NCBI GenBank assembly: GCA_016283985.1
Contig: JAEENZ010000218.1
Location: 1 to 25,906, forward strand
Origin: Bacteroidales bacterium
Lineage (GTDB): Bacteria; Bacteroidota; Bacteroidia; Bacteroidales; UBA932
Length of the DNA: 25,906 nucleotides
Direction: 5' to 3'
Under the pieces are notes generated by a model. It was given only the letters and a program-made list of their open reading frames with translations, was not told the DNA's origin and ran no database searches. Shown here in pieces: positions 1 to 9,882 of the stretch (positions within the stretch are counted from its first letter, which is position 1; every line of letters begins with the position of its first letter). A program made the position numbers and the translations under genes.

Positions 1-1
1 G

Positions 2-493
2 ATGATGTATTTCAACTGCAGCCTCCGGGCGGCCGGTGGCATCGCCGTGTTTTTCGCCTGGATTCCGCTTCTGATCGCAGTATTCAGCGCCGTCAGGCTT
101 GCGAAGTTCAATCTTGACGAACGCCAGCATTCCTCCTTCATCGGCCTTCCGACCCCGGCTTCAGCCCTTATCTGCGGCTCTCTCTGCTGCCTGCTGGACT
201 ATCTTCCGGATTCGTTCGGCACAGCCATTCCCTGGATATTGATAGGGGTCTCACTGGTCCTCTGCGTATTGCTGGTGTGCGAGCTTCCTATGTTTTCCTT
301 CAAGTTCGGGAAAGATATCGAAGCCGACACCGCCACCAAGATGCTACGTTATGCGCTTCTGAGCATATCGTTCATCATCATAGTGCTGGTTATACTCTTC
401 GCTCTCCCCTGGCCCGCAATAATTTTGGGCATCTTCCTGGTTTATATCCTGGAAAATGCCCTGTTCAGATTGCTGGCTCCTAATAAAGCTTAA
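2..493 (+). CDS. pssA: CDP-diacylglycerol-serine O-phosphatidyltransferase, C-terminal part (cut by window edge)
   Basis: Phosphatidylserine synthase of the CDP-alcohol phosphatidyltransferase family joins CDP-diacylglycerol and serine in the inner membrane, the first step to phosphatidylethanolamine. The visible 163 residues are mostly hydrophobic, with four to five membrane segments. The stretch RLAKFNLDERQHSSFIGLPTPAS matches the conserved family region just after the catalytic site, where the second half of the DG-AR-G-D-D motif lies; most of that motif and the first helices are outside the window. The Met at position 2 is therefore probably internal. The gene ends convergently with the GH92 gene, and the two stop regions overlap by four bases. 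The family call is firm. The true start cannot be seen. Confidence 0.85.
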   Translation: MMYFNCSLRAAGGIAVFFAWIPLLIAVFSAVRLAKFNLDERQHSSFIGLPTPASALICGSLCCLLDYLPDSFGTAIPWILIGVSLVLCVLLVCELPMFSFKFGKDIEADTATKMLRYALLSISFIIIVLVILFALPWPAIILGIFLVYILENALFRLLAPNKA

Positions 494-2676
494 TACCACA
501 AAGCCGGCTCAGGTCCCATTTCGAAGACCAGTTTTCCGCCGGAAGTGATATCGTGATAATCTATGAATGGCAGGTCGTAAGGCTTGCCATTCAGCGTTAT
601 GGACTGGATGTACTTGTTTTCGGGGCTGTTGTTGCGGGCCACCACGGTGAAGGTCCTGCCGCCGGCATCTATTCTGGCCTCATCCACTACAGGGCTTCCG
701 AACCAGAAGCGGGTGGAGGCGGGCTCGACCTGATAGAAGCCAAGGGCGGAAAGTATGTACCAGGCGGACATCTGCCCTACGTCCTCGTTGCCGCAAAGGC
801 CGTCACGGGTGGTACCGTAAAGCCCGGTAAGCACCTCGCGCACCTTGTCGGCTGTCTTCCAGGGAGCGCCTGCCATAGTGTAGAGGTAGATAATATGATG
901 GCTCGGCTCGTTGCCGTGGACATACTGTCCTATCATACCGCTTATGTCGGGAGCGGCGCCTTCCTCCAGGGAAGAAGGTGCGGTGAAAAGGGAATCCAGC
1001 CTCTTTACGAAGCCATCCTTGCCTCCGCAGAAACCTATCAGCCAGTCGACGTCGTGGGGAGCGAGCCAGCTGTACTGCCAGGCATTCCCTTCGGTGTAAT
1101 CGGTGTTGATATGCCCGTAAGGATTGAAGGGCGTGCGCCAGCTGCCATCCGACATACGGCCCCTTGCAAAACCGGTTTCAGGGTCCATATAAGTCCTGTA
1201 GCTGTGGCTGCGCAGATCGAAGGCTCCGGCATCCTTGCCAAGGGCACGGGCGGCATTGGCGACGGCCGCATCCGCGATGGCGAATTCCATATCGACGCCC
1301 AGGGACTGGCTGCAAAGGTCGGAGGGGGCGAAGCCATATTGGAGGCGGAACTCGTTGCCGCACCCCACATTCTCGAGGGATTTGACCATAGCCTCGAAAG
1401 CGGCCTCCCTGTCAAAACCGGAGAAGCCCTTCACTATGGCATCCGCGACGGCTATCACGCCGGCTTCGCCAGGCATGCAATAAGTCTCGTTGGCCATCAG
1501 GTGCCATATGGGGAGGAATCCCTGCTGCTCGTAAATCTTGAGCATAGTCTCCACCATATCGTCCATCCTGGAGGGCTCTATTATGCAGAGCAGGGGCATT
1601 TCAGCCCTGTAGGTATCCCAGAGCGAGAAAGTGGTGTAATTGTCGAAATCCGCTTTCGGGTATATCTTGTCGTCGGAACCGCGGTAGCTACCATCCACGT
1701 CGTTGAAGAGCGACGGGGCTATCATCGAGTGGAAGAGAGCGGTGTAGAACTTCTTTTCGGTAACAGGATCGGCCTTGATGCGTATGCGGGAGAGTTCCCT
1801 GTTCCAGGCATTGCGGGCGGAGCTGCGGACCTTGTCGAAATCCCAGCCGGGAATCTCGGTCTCGAGGTTCATCCTGGCTCCATCCGTGCTGACGGCGGAA
1901 AGACCGACCTTGACAAGCACCTGCTCACCTTCGGCGGTGCTGAAACCCGCCCTCGTGAACATCCTCTCCTGCTCTTTGCCATAATCGTCCGTCGCCTTGA
2001 CGTATTCCACTTCCACAGGCTTCGAGAACTCGGCATAGAAGTAGATGCGCTGGTTCTTTGCCCAGCCCTTCGAGAAGCGCCAGCCGCGGATGGCATTGCT
2101 GCCGACGGCCTCGGCATAGGCCTCGGTGGTATGGTCCCAGTTGCCGCCGTTCTTTAGGTCGAACACGAAGGCGGACTCGTCGGATGCCGGGAATGTGAAC
2201 CGGTGGATGGCGCAGCGTTCGGTGGCGCTCATCTCCGCCACTATCCCATAGCGGGTCAGAGGCACGCTGTAATACCCGGGTTCGGCGATTTCCCTGCTGC
2301 GGTCGGCATAGGACCAGAGTCCGCTCCCGGGATCATCCTTCCTGCCACGCGCATAGCTCAGGTCCTCTCCCACTACCGGCATCAGGGTGATGTCCAGAAG
2401 GTCCCCGCAGCCCGTTCCGCTGAGGTGGGTGTGGGAAAAACCTATGACGGTAGAATCGGATTCGTGATAGCCGGAGCACCAGTCCCAGCCTTGGGAGACA
2501 TTGGTAGGGCCAGCCTGCACGAAGCCGAAAGGCACGTTGGCCCCCACGAAAACGTGGCCGTGGAATCCGGATCCTATGAGAGGATCCACCTTGTCGGACG
2601 GATTGTTGCGCGGCACCGAGCAGGTCAGGGCCATAGCCGAAACTATGGCAAGTATGGCAAGAAGGTAGGATCTCAT
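490..2676 (-). CDS. GH92 alpha-mannosidase, lipoprotein
   Basis: A 728-residue glycoside hydrolase of family 92, calcium-dependent exo-acting alpha-mannosidases (mostly alpha-1,2) that trim mannans and N-glycans. The N-terminus is a lipoprotein signal with Cys19 in ALTCS, so the enzyme is likely anchored in the periplasm or on the cell surface. An N-terminal beta-sandwich (about 25-270, with VDPLIGSG and GFSHTHLSGTGC) precedes the (alpha/alpha)6 catalytic domain. Hallmarks are DYTEGNAWQYSW with Glu529 as expected general acid, HGNEPSHHI, and CGNEDVGQMSAWYIL with Asp632 in the expected base/metal region. Length is normal for the family. Its ATG shares one base with the stop of the upstream S41 gene (TAATG), so translation is coupled. 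Family certain; the exact mannose linkage is not readable. Confidence 0.95.
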   Translation of the reverse strand: MRSYLLAILAIVSAMALTCSVPRNNPSDKVDPLIGSGFHGHVFVGANVPFGFVQAGPTNVSQGWDWCSGYHESDSTVIGFSHTHLSGTGCGDLLDITLMPVVGEDLSYARGRKDDPGSGLWSYADRSREIAEPGYYSVPLTRYGIVAEMSATERCAIHRFTFPASDESAFVFDLKNGGNWDHTTEAYAEAVGSNAIRGWRFSKGWAKNQRIYFYAEFSKPVEVEYVKATDDYGKEQERMFTRAGFSTAEGEQVLVKVGLSAVSTDGARMNLETEIPGWDFDKVRSSARNAWNRELSRIRIKADPVTEKKFYTALFHSMIAPSLFNDVDGSYRGSDDKIYPKADFDNYTTFSLWDTYRAEMPLLCIIEPSRMDDMVETMLKIYEQQGFLPIWHLMANETYCMPGEAGVIAVADAIVKGFSGFDREAAFEAMVKSLENVGCGNEFRLQYGFAPSDLCSQSLGVDMEFAIADAAVANAARALGKDAGAFDLRSHSYRTYMDPETGFARGRMSDGSWRTPFNPYGHINTDYTEGNAWQYSWLAPHDVDWLIGFCGGKDGFVKRLDSLFTAPSSLEEGAAPDISGMIGQYVHGNEPSHHIIYLYTMAGAPWKTADKVREVLTGLYGTTRDGLCGNEDVGQMSAWYILSALGFYQVEPASTRFWFGSPVVDEARIDAGGRTFTVVARNNSPENKYIQSITLNGKPYDLPFIDYHDITSGGKLVFEMGPEPALWY

Positions 2677-4139
2677 TATTCTACGATGCTTTTGTCCAGA
2701 ATCATGAAGGAAGGCTTTACGCTCGGGCGCTCAATCTTCAAGGGAGCGTGGGAAAGCGACCTGCGGGATTGGGAAGGAGTATGTCCTGCGAGCACGGCGG
2801 CAAGCATGGTCTCCTCGGGATCGCCCAGCTGGTATCCGTCCAGAGGGTTGTCGGACACGTTGATGGAAGGCTCCAGGCCGTCAGGCATACAGAGAGTGTT
2901 CCCGTTCTTGTCGGCAAAGCGGGAAATCATCACGTAGATTCCCCAGTTTTCGCTTTTACGCAAGGCGGCTTCCAAGGTCTTCTCTCCGAAGGCATTCCTG
3001 TTCCAGCTGTACCAGGTGGGGCCGTCCACTATTATGCCGGCACAGTATTTCCCGTGGCTGCGCTCCCCTGCCAGAACAATGTCCAGGTAGGGACTGAGCC
3101 CGCATACCGTGCTCTCGGAAGCGGATGCGGTCTGCCCGGTCATGATCACATAGAGCTTGCTTATCTGCACATTGGCACCATCCGTCCTGACCACCTCGGA
3201 AACGCCATCTTCATCGATATTGAAAACCGTCTCGAAACGGGTCTCCTTGCGGGTATCATCCCAGGCTTCGGAAAGTGTCCTGTTGAAGACTTCGGTAAGG
3301 AAGACGCTTCCCCTGCGCACTTCCACTTCGGGGGCCAACATAGAGCCAAGGAGGGCGGAAACCATTGCATAACCGCCGCCGTTGTAGCGGAGGTCGAGCA
3401 CCATTTCGGTGATTCCTGCTTCCTTGAATTCCTTGAAAACCTCCACCAGAGGGGCGCAGGACTTGAGGGTGAAGGAAGTGTAGTGCAGATATCCTATCTT
3501 CCTTCCGCCCTGGTCCAGGACCTTGTGGCAGATGATGGGATCCTGATACATATCCGCCGCCCGGAGGGTTACGTCGCTGCCGTCGGCATTGGTAAGGGTC
3601 ACGCTGTCGGCACCGAGGACGTGGCCTTCCAGCAGTTCCGCATAATTGTCAGGGGTCAGCAGCTGGCCGTCCACGGCCACTATCTTATCCCCTCTCTTAT
3701 ATCCGGCAAGGGATGCGGGGCTGTCGGCATACACGCAGTTCACGACCAGCACCACGTTCTGCTTGCTCTCGTCGGAATAATAGACGGAGAACTCCATTCC
3801 TATGGACTTGGCGTTGCCCTGCACCATATCGGTGAGAGCTTCGTAGTCGTCGGTCATCATGCTCCACCTGTCGATGTCCTTGCCGGATGCATCCTTGTAG
3901 CGCAGGGAACGCACGGTGGCGATGGGGTCGGACTTGGCGGACCATTTCCTGAGATCGGACGCAACCTCGGCGGACCAGAGATAGTAGGTGGACATCATAT
4001 TGTATCCGAAGGTGTTCACGAAGTAGAGCTCCTGTTCCTTTTCGGAAAGGGATTTCCAGGGCGTCTTCTCTTCCTTTGCACAAGAAAGCAATGCCGCACC
4101 CAGCAGCATTGCCATCAAGAATTTGCTTGTTCTCATCAT
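2676..4139 (-). CDS. S41 family peptidase (C-terminal-processing-like), PDZ, lipoprotein
   Basis: A 487-residue lipoprotein (lipobox LLSC, Cys20) with a helical N-terminal region, a PDZ domain (about 95-190; SPASLAGYKRGDKIVAVDGQLL) and an S41 serine protease domain (about 205-440). Key sites are LDLRYNGGGYAM, TASASES for the nucleophile serine, and GERSHGKYCAG carrying the lysine general base, so the Ser-Lys dyad appears intact. S41 proteases cleave C-terminal ends of envelope proteins. It is the first gene of an operon with the GH92 mannosidase. The sequence begins ATGATG, so either Met could start; the signal peptide works with both. A TATATTTG promoter element ends five bases before the start codon. 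The substrate is unknown. Confidence 0.9.
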   Translation of the reverse strand: MMRTSKFLMAMLLGAALLSCAKEEKTPWKSLSEKEQELYFVNTFGYNMMSTYYLWSAEVASDLRKWSAKSDPIATVRSLRYKDASGKDIDRWSMMTDDYEALTDMVQGNAKSIGMEFSVYYSDESKQNVVLVVNCVYADSPASLAGYKRGDKIVAVDGQLLTPDNYAELLEGHVLGADSVTLTNADGSDVTLRAADMYQDPIICHKVLDQGGRKIGYLHYTSFTLKSCAPLVEVFKEFKEAGITEMVLDLRYNGGGYAMVSALLGSMLAPEVEVRRGSVFLTEVFNRTLSEAWDDTRKETRFETVFNIDEDGVSEVVRTDGANVQISKLYVIMTGQTASASESTVCGLSPYLDIVLAGERSHGKYCAGIIVDGPTWYSWNRNAFGEKTLEAALRKSENWGIYVMISRFADKNGNTLCMPDGLEPSINVSDNPLDGYQLGDPEETMLAAVLAGHTPSQSRRSLSHAPLKIERPSVKPSFMILDKSIVE

Positions 4140-4144
4140 GAGAA

Positions 4145-4152
4145 CAAATATA
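4145..4152 (-). promoter_or_regulatory. -7 element (TATATTTG) for the S41-GH92 operon
   Basis: Minus-strand TATATTTG is a perfect match to the Bacteroidota -7 consensus TAnnTTTG. It lies five bases before the ATG, so the transcript would be almost leaderless. No TTG is seen at the expected -33 spacing. Confidence 0.6.
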
Positions 4153-4161
4153 AGTTTATTT

Positions 4162-5301
4162 TCAGAAACTGTATTTAAGTTTCATCCAAATTTCGCTGTT
4201 ATGGGCGTATAGTTTGAACATCCCCTTGTCGGCGTGGAAATAATCGTAGCCGAGGATGGCGTGCACTTGGTCCGACACCGCATAATCTGCGCTCAGCCTG
4301 TTGAACACGCCGCCGTCGGTGACATCCACATAGGCGAAAGTGGAAAGATTGAGGGTATTGCCCAGCAGGGCCTTGGACAAGCGGAAAGTCGCAAGCGCGG
4401 TATTCCTTTCGGAACCGCTCATACGATAGTTGTGGTTGTACTGGGCCGATACGTTCCAATCGTTCCCCGGATACCAGTCTATCCCTATGAGTCCGTTAGC
4501 GGTATTAACGTCCAGGTCGTCGAGGTAATCGGCCGCTTCGGCACGGATTACGAACTTGCCCAGAGGTATGGAAACGTCCCCGCCGAACACGCCCAGCCTG
4601 TGATAGACGAACATCGCACCGCGAAGCTCGGGCATCTTGTTCCAGGTATGCAGGGCCGTCAGCGAGAAGTCCACGCCGCTTAGGAAGAAGCTGAGCCTTG
4701 CCCCATATTCCATGTTGCAGGCCCGGCGGAGGGGTTCGTCCCCCAGGGGAACGGCACCCACCGACCAGGGATTCCTGGCATCCATTGGAATCTTGAAGAA
4801 TTCAGGCACGGGCACGGCGACGGCATCCAGGCTCCATTTGTCGCGTGAATAGCGCACGCGGACGGCTCCGACAGGAATACGGATATCGTCGTAGTCCTGG
4901 GCAAGGAATTCCGTATAGTCCATAGGGGAAATGACGTCGGTGACACGGAGTCCGTCGGCCACTCCCCAGGTGATTATCTGCTTTCCGGCACGGATGTCCC
5001 AGTGTTCGGATCCCCAGAAAGAATAGGCCTCCCTGAGCTGCAGACCGGACATATCCTTGAGGACGGCGTTGTAGACGAGGTTTGCCGAGGCGAAGATGCC
5101 GGCCCCGCCCTTCTCCAGGGTGGCTTCGGTACGGAGCCTGGTGCGGGAAGACATCCAGTCGCCCGGGCTTTCAGTGCGCAAGGCGTGGTAGCTGTCCACG
5201 AAACCCTTGACCGACAGCTCAACCCCGTCCTGCGCAAATGCAGGACGGAGTATCGCTGCTTGAAGAAGAATTATGATGATCGATAGCAGTGGCTTTCTCA
5301 T
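4162..5301 (-). CDS. Outer-membrane beta-barrel protein (DUF1302-like) of an RND export module
   Basis: A 379-residue protein with a cleavable signal peptide (cut near AFAQ-DG), followed by alternating beta-strand sequence and ending in the aromatic KLKYSF, typical of outer-membrane barrels. The segment [27 protein letters not shown] resembles DUF1302-type porins found beside MMPL transporters. It overlaps the LolA-like gene by four bases (ATGA type) and is the last gene of the transporter operon, so it probably forms the outer-membrane end of the same pathway. The barrel call is firm; the DUF1302 relation is by motif likeness only. The cargo is unknown. Confidence 0.75.
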   Translation of the reverse strand: MRKPLLSIIIILLQAAILRPAFAQDGVELSVKGFVDSYHALRTESPGDWMSSRTRLRTEATLEKGGAGIFASANLVYNAVLKDMSGLQLREAYSFWGSEHWDIRAGKQIITWGVADGLRVTDVISPMDYTEFLAQDYDDIRIPVGAVRVRYSRDKWSLDAVAVPVPEFFKIPMDARNPWSVGAVPLGDEPLRRACNMEYGARLSFFLSGVDFSLTALHTWNKMPELRGAMFVYHRLGVFGGDVSIPLGKFVIRAEAADYLDDLDVNTANGLIGIDWYPGNDWNVSAQYNHNYRMSGSERNTALATFRLSKALLGNTLNLSTFAYVDVTDGGVFNRLSADYAVSDQVHAILGYDYFHADKGMFKLYAHNSEIWMKLKYSF

Positions 5302-6065
5302 ATACCCTTTTCCAATTTTGCAACTGTGAACAATGTTTTGTCGATCTTGATGTCGTACTTGGGATTGCTCACTGCTATCTGGGTCTTGTGTCCGGTCTGA
5401 ACGTTCTTCATTTCCATCTTATGCACGGTCCAGAAACCCTGAACCTTGCTGATTTCGGAAACGGAGAGCACCCTATGTAGTTTGTCGAGTTTATCGTAGT
5501 ATTCGCAATACACCGCCACGTCGCAGTCCTGGCGTATCCAGGTCAGCTTGCGGCTGTAGATTTCGCGTTTGTCCACTGGTTTGGATTCGATTACCCAACA
5601 TTTGTGGCCATCGCGTGTCTCTTCGCGGAGCAGGGTGTGGGTATCATCATCCACGCTGCGTCCGCCCATATCGTCGTAGGTAAAATCGGTTCCCATGAAG
5701 AAATCGGTCTTGGAAGACGCTCCGCTGATACGGCGGGTCTTCTTCATAGCGGGAAGATAGAGCCATTTGTCATCTTCCTTTCCGGCCTGGTCGTAATCCC
5801 AGGTAAGGAAGCCTGTCCCCTTGACGTCGCCGGGATAAGTGAAGAACATTATCTTCTTCACGTCCTTTCCCTCATCCATGGCCCAGGACTGCAGTTTGCG
5901 TTCGCGGACATTTCCGTTAGCCTTAACCAGCGTAAGCTGCATCTCGGCATAGCGGGTATCGCCGTCGGCGCGGTTCTTGACGCGCTGTATTATGTCACGC
6001 CCGCTCTGGGCGTCGAGTTGTGCGGCTGCTGCAAGAGCAAGGACCGCAATTAGAATACGTTTCAT
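5298..6065 (-). CDS. LolA-like periplasmic lipid carrier (outer membrane lipoprotein-sorting protein family)
   Basis: A 255-residue secreted protein with a signal peptide ending near LDAQS and no lipobox. The core matches the LolA-like family often named outer membrane lipoprotein-sorting protein: [49 protein letters not shown] and [14 protein letters not shown]. Such proteins use a half-barrel to hold acyl chains and ferry lipids or lipidated proteins across the periplasm. It sits two bases after the RND gene and overlaps the barrel gene, so it probably shuttles cargo between these two. It is not the housekeeping LolA, which is shorter and lies in other contexts. Family sure; cargo and direction inferred. 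Confidence 0.85.
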   Translation of the reverse strand: MKRILIAVLALAAAAQLDAQSGRDIIQRVKNRADGDTRYAEMQLTLVKANGNVRERKLQSWAMDEGKDVKKIMFFTYPGDVKGTGFLTWDYDQAGKEDDKWLYLPAMKKTRRISGASSKTDFFMGTDFTYDDMGGRSVDDDTHTLLREETRDGHKCWVIESKPVDKREIYSRKLTWIRQDCDVAVYCEYYDKLDKLHRVLSVSEISKVQGFWTVHKMEMKNVQTGHKTQIAVSNPKYDIKIDKTLFTVAKLEKGI

Positions 6066-6067
6066 GA

Positions 6068-8416
6068 TTAGTTGCTTTCTTTACCGTAAACTTTGTATTT
6101 GTTGACGAGCAGCGGAGTGATGAAGAGGTCGGCTGCAAGTGCGGAGAGTATACCGATCACGGCCAGCACGCCGAAGTTGATGCACATTGCGCACTTGGAA
6201 GTGGCAAAGCAGGCGAACACGGCGGAGGTGATGATGGAGGTGGTTACGATGGCCACGCCCACGACCTTGAAGGTATTGCTGATGGCAGAGGAGTACTTCG
6301 GCTTCCTGTCGAATTCGAGCTTACAGTGATTGATGAAGTGGATGGTATCGTCCACTGCCATACCCAGCATCATAGGTATCAGGGTCGCGGTCATCATATC
6401 GAGCGGAATTCCGGCCCAGCCCATATATCCGCCCACGAAGATGGCGGGCATCAGGTTAGGTATAAGACCGATGAGGCCGACCCTTATGCTCTGGAAGGCA
6501 ATCATAAGGATGATGGCGATGATAAGGGCGGAGATCAGGAACGATTGCACCTGGCCGCGTACCAGATACTGCATCATACAGGTGTACTGGGGAATGTTGC
6601 CCACGGCGGTAATGGTAACGTCGGGGAAGATTTCCTCTACCTGCTTTGCTATATCGTTGAGTTCTTTTTCGACCTCACCGGAGTTATAATCGGACAGTTC
6701 CACCATCAAGCGCAGCTTACGGTATTCGTAATCCATCCAGTATTCCGCTTCGGAACCACCGGCATTCTCATAGAGCATCAGCATCTGGGCGACTTCGGCC
6801 TCCGAAGCGGGGATGCGGTAATATGCCGCGTCTCCCCCGTTCAGCGTCTGATTGAGATCTTTGAGCACGTCGAGGATGGAATTCGTGCGCTTGGTCAGAG
6901 GGTACTTCATCACGAGTTGCTCGAGCTGCTCGAGCTTGCGTAGATTCTCCGGCTGCTTCGCTTCGTCTTCGTTGTCGAACTCCATCACGAGATCGTAGGA
7001 GTACAGGGCACCGAGCTCGCTGCGGCCGACTGCGAGTATGTCCTTGACATAAGGGACATTTACACCCATTGTGCGCTCCACGTCGAATGCGGGCTCTATC
7101 TTGAAGATACCGCCGGCGAGGAAGAGGCACACGGCCACGAAAACGGCCACGATGGCCTTGGAATGCTTGAAGGTGAAGTCGTTCAGGCGCACCATCATGC
7201 GGGACAGACGGGTCGAGTTATCGCCGTCGGCGGTGGTGCGAACTTTCTTGTCTTTACCGAACGAGAGCAGGACGGGAGTGACCAGCAAGGTCGTGAAAAG
7301 TACGAAGAATATGGTAAGGGAGCTCACCACGCCGATGCTCTGCATAGGCTTGATGGCTATTACCAGGAAGGACAGCAAAGATACCACCGTGGTAAGGCCG
7401 CAGAACACCACCGACCAGCCGATCTCGGAGACCGTCTCGATAACTGCTTCCTTGCGCTTGCCGTCGGTGCGGATAAGCCCCTGGAAGTAGGAATGAAGGT
7501 GGATGTTGTAAGCTATGGCCACCGCGAACGCCAGGATGGCAGGGACCATCAGTACCGTACTGTCAACATACATACCCGTGTATCCGGCTATGCCGAAGGT
7601 GATGAACAGACCGCCCAGGACCGACAGCAAGGGTGAGACGATGCCACGGAGAGACCGGGTCATTATCAACATCACGAGTACACAGATTATTATTGCGAGC
7701 ACCACCAGACGGCCCATCTCCTGACCAATGTACACCGTCTTCTGCTGGCTGACATAGGGCATTCCGGTTGCGCGGGGATTCAGCTTGGCATATCTGGGGT
7801 TGGCAAGTACCTTGGAGACCTCCTCGCCGGTGATGATGTCGGGAGATACGCTGGACTGCTTCTTCCAGACGGAATCTGCCGGGAACGCGCGGAGCTTGAC
7901 AAGGGTCCAGGCGAGCTTGCCGTCCTTGGACACCAGTTTTCCGGCCATCTGCGGCTTGCTGTAGGCACGCTCCCTGAGGCTGGCCATCTCTACGCTGCCG
8001 TCCTCGGGAATCTCTTCCGGAACTATCTGGGTGATGGTCATACCATCCTCGTCGCCCACCATGAACTCGACATCCACGAGGGATGTGATCTTGTCGGCAT
8101 AAGAAAGGGAATCCTGCAGCTCTGTCGCGAGTTCGCGGAGCAGGGTCAGGTTCTCCTTGGTAAAGTGGTCGTCGCATTCGGTAAGCACGCCTACGAAGTA
8201 GTCGTTACCGAAGGTCGCTTTGAAATCGTTGGTCTTGACCAACATCGGATCGCCCTCTATGAAATAGTCGTCAAACGATGTCTGAGTGACCATTTTGGAC
8301 ATCCCTATGAACGAGATGACCATTATCACGGCAAACAGGCCGAGGGCCGCCCAACGCCATTTAAGCAGGAAGGCAGCATATTTGCCGAAGAACTGATTGA
8401 TTTTTGTGGAGTTCAT
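6068..8416 (-). CDS. MMPL/RND family transporter
   Basis: A 782-residue inner-membrane protein with the RND two-fold layout: a first helix (about 18-38), a periplasmic loop (about 50-215), five helices (about 220-385), a helix near 415, a second loop (about 440-620) and a final helix bundle. The second half carries [13 protein letters not shown], the Asp-Asp site used for proton coupling in MMPL and sterol-sensing-type RND proteins. The matching site in the first half is [11 protein letters not shown], with a tyrosine but no acid pair. It belongs to the lipid- and hopanoid-type exporters rather than the AcrB drug pumps, which are over 1,000 residues. First gene of the operon with the LolA-like and barrel genes. 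Confidence 0.9.
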   Translation of the reverse strand: MNSTKINQFFGKYAAFLLKWRWAALGLFAVIMVISFIGMSKMVTQTSFDDYFIEGDPMLVKTNDFKATFGNDYFVGVLTECDDHFTKENLTLLRELATELQDSLSYADKITSLVDVEFMVGDEDGMTITQIVPEEIPEDGSVEMASLRERAYSKPQMAGKLVSKDGKLAWTLVKLRAFPADSVWKKQSSVSPDIITGEEVSKVLANPRYAKLNPRATGMPYVSQQKTVYIGQEMGRLVVLAIIICVLVMLIMTRSLRGIVSPLLSVLGGLFITFGIAGYTGMYVDSTVLMVPAILAFAVAIAYNIHLHSYFQGLIRTDGKRKEAVIETVSEIGWSVVFCGLTTVVSLLSFLVIAIKPMQSIGVVSSLTIFFVLFTTLLVTPVLLSFGKDKKVRTTADGDNSTRLSRMMVRLNDFTFKHSKAIVAVFVAVCLFLAGGIFKIEPAFDVERTMGVNVPYVKDILAVGRSELGALYSYDLVMEFDNEDEAKQPENLRKLEQLEQLVMKYPLTKRTNSILDVLKDLNQTLNGGDAAYYRIPASEAEVAQMLMLYENAGGSEAEYWMDYEYRKLRLMVELSDYNSGEVEKELNDIAKQVEEIFPDVTITAVGNIPQYTCMMQYLVRGQVQSFLISALIIAIILMIAFQSIRVGLIGLIPNLMPAIFVGGYMGWAGIPLDMMTATLIPMMLGMAVDDTIHFINHCKLEFDRKPKYSSAISNTFKVVGVAIVTTSIITSAVFACFATSKCAMCINFGVLAVIGILSALAADLFITPLLVNKYKVYGKESN

Positions 8417-8457
8417 AATTCTATAACCAATAAAACATTACTAACTTAAGCAGGTCA

Positions 8458-8488
8458 CAAAAGTATTACAGAAATGTAACGGCCGCAA
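8458..8488 (-). promoter_or_regulatory. Promoter of the RND-LolA-barrel operon
   Basis: On the minus strand TTG (8488-8486) is followed by exactly 20 bases and TACTTTTG (8465-8458), a full match to the Bacteroidota -33/-7 promoter. Predicted start is near 8454, giving a leader of about 38 nt. Confidence 0.75.
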
Positions 8489-8557
8489 TCCCAATCGCTT
8501 GTGATTTTCAAGAGGCCTCAAAATGCCAATAAATGATGATTTTTTAAGAATTATCAT

Positions 8558-8565
8558 TATGTTTG
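8558..8565 (+). promoter_or_regulatory. -7 element (TATGTTTG) for lysC-lysA
   Basis: TATGTTTG matches TAnnTTTG and lies 21 bases before the lysC ATG. The -33 region has no TTG at 20-base spacing, so the promoter may be weak or assisted. No attenuator or lysine riboswitch structure is evident in the short leader. Confidence 0.6.
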
Positions 8566-8586
8566 CGGAAGTAAGAAGTATTACCT

Positions 8587-9882
8587 ATGATTATCATGAA
8601 ATTCGGCGGCACCTCGGTAGGTTCCGCTGCCAGGATCAAGGACGTGGCAAAGCTGGTGACGGCCCGCAAGGGCAGTTTCGTCGTGCTTTCCGCAATGTCG
8701 GGCGTGACCAACACGCTGGCCGAGGTGGTCGGCTATATGTTCAACCGCAACCAGGACGGAGCGAAAGAGACACTCAGGCGTCTGGAAGCCAAGCATATAA
8801 GCACGGCCAAGGAACTCCTCGGCGACGCCTCCCTCGATGCCTTCATACACGAAGCTTTCGAAGCTATGACCGCCCTTACCCGGGACTTCTTCGGATCCGT
8901 CCAGGAGAGGATAATCATGGCCCAGGGAGAGCTTCTCTCCACCAAACTGATGGAGCAATACCTGCTTAAGCAGGGGGTGAAAGCACAGCTGCTGCCGGCC
9001 CTGGATTTCATGAAACTGGACAATCAGGGCGAGCCCGACCTGGCCTACATCCAGGAGCATCTGCAACCCCTGATGGATGCTTCGGCCGACATCTATCTAA
9101 CCCAAGGCTATATCTGCCGCAATGCCCACGGGGAGGTGGACAACCTGCAGCGCGGCGGCAGCGATTATACCGCTTCGCTGATAGGTGCCGCCCTGGGTGC
9201 GGAGGAGATACAGATATGGACCGACATAGACGGCATGCACGACAACGACCCCCGAGTGGTGGAAAAGACCAAGGCCGTGCGGCATCTCAACTTCGACGAA
9301 GCCGCCGAGCTTGCTTATTTCGGGGCCAAGATACTCCACCCCACCTGCATACAGCCGGCCAAGTTCGCGGGCATACCCGTGCGCCTGCTGAATACCATGG
9401 AGCCCGAGGCTCCCGGCACCCTCATCGACAATTCCCCCGAAACAGGAAAGATCAAGGCAGTAGCTGCCAAAGACAATATCACCGCCATCCGTATCAAGAG
9501 CTCCCGTATGCTCCTTGCGCACGGTTTCCTGCGCAAGGTATTCGAGATATTCGAGAGCTACCGCACTTCCATTGATATGATCTGCACCTCCGAGGTGGGC
9601 GTATCCGTCACCATCGACAACACCCGCTTCCTCAGCGAGATAGTGCACGACCTCAAGAAGTACGGCACCGTCAGCGTGGACCTCGACATGTGCATAGTCT
9701 GCGTCGTGGGAGATATGGACTGGGAGAACCTGGGATTCGAATCCCGCGTGCTCGCAGCAATGAAGGACATCCCCGTGCGTATGGTAGGCTACGGAGGGAG
9801 CAACTATAACATCTCCCTTCTGGTCAAGGAAGAAGACAAGGCCCGTACGCTGCAGGCGTTGAGCCGCCAACTGTTCGGCTGA
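8587..9882 (+). CDS. lysC: Aspartate kinase (monofunctional)
   Basis: Phosphorylates aspartate, the first committed step to lysine, threonine and methionine. The 431 residues hold an amino-acid kinase domain (about 1-280) with KFGGTSVG at the N-terminus, SAMSGVTNTL, RGGSDYTASLIGAALGAEEIQIWTDIDG and DPRVVEKTKAVRHLNFDEAAELAYFGAKILHP. A regulatory region with ACT domains follows (about 295-431; MICTSEVGVSVTID and VRMVGYGGSNYNISLLV). Length fits a monofunctional enzyme without the homoserine dehydrogenase fusion. Its stop shares one base with the lysA start (TGATG), so the two are coupled. Pairing with lysA suggests a lysine-dedicated isoenzyme; feedback by lysine is expected but not shown here. 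Confidence 0.95.
   Translation: MIIMKFGGTSVGSAARIKDVAKLVTARKGSFVVLSAMSGVTNTLAEVVGYMFNRNQDGAKETLRRLEAKHISTAKELLGDASLDAFIHEAFEAMTALTRDFFGSVQERIIMAQGELLSTKLMEQYLLKQGVKAQLLPALDFMKLDNQGEPDLAYIQEHLQPLMDASADIYLTQGYICRNAHGEVDNLQRGGSDYTASLIGAALGAEEIQIWTDIDGMHDNDPRVVEKTKAVRHLNFDEAAELAYFGAKILHPTCIQPAKFAGIPVRLLNTMEPEAPGTLIDNSPETGKIKAVAAKDNITAIRIKSSRMLLAHGFLRKVFEIFESYRTSIDMICTSEVGVSVTIDNTRFLSEIVHDLKKYGTVSVDLDMCIVCVVGDMDWENLGFESRVLAAMKDIPVRMVGYGGSNYNISLLVKEEDKARTLQALSRQLFG

Noticed and set aside
553..2157. Long plus-strand open frame of 534 codons across the GH92 gene
   Set aside because: It is antisense to a certain GH92 gene, has no recognisable domain or signal, and its glycine/valine-rich make-up is typical of shadow frames in GC-rich DNA.
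2748..4178. Plus-strand open frame of 476 codons across the S41 gene
   Set aside because: Antisense to a protease with intact motifs; low-complexity G/V/H composition and no family likeness.
8417..8586. Lysine riboswitch or attenuator before lysC
   Set aside because: The gap is 170 nt, the predicted leader is about 20 nt, and no riboswitch core or terminator hairpin was found.
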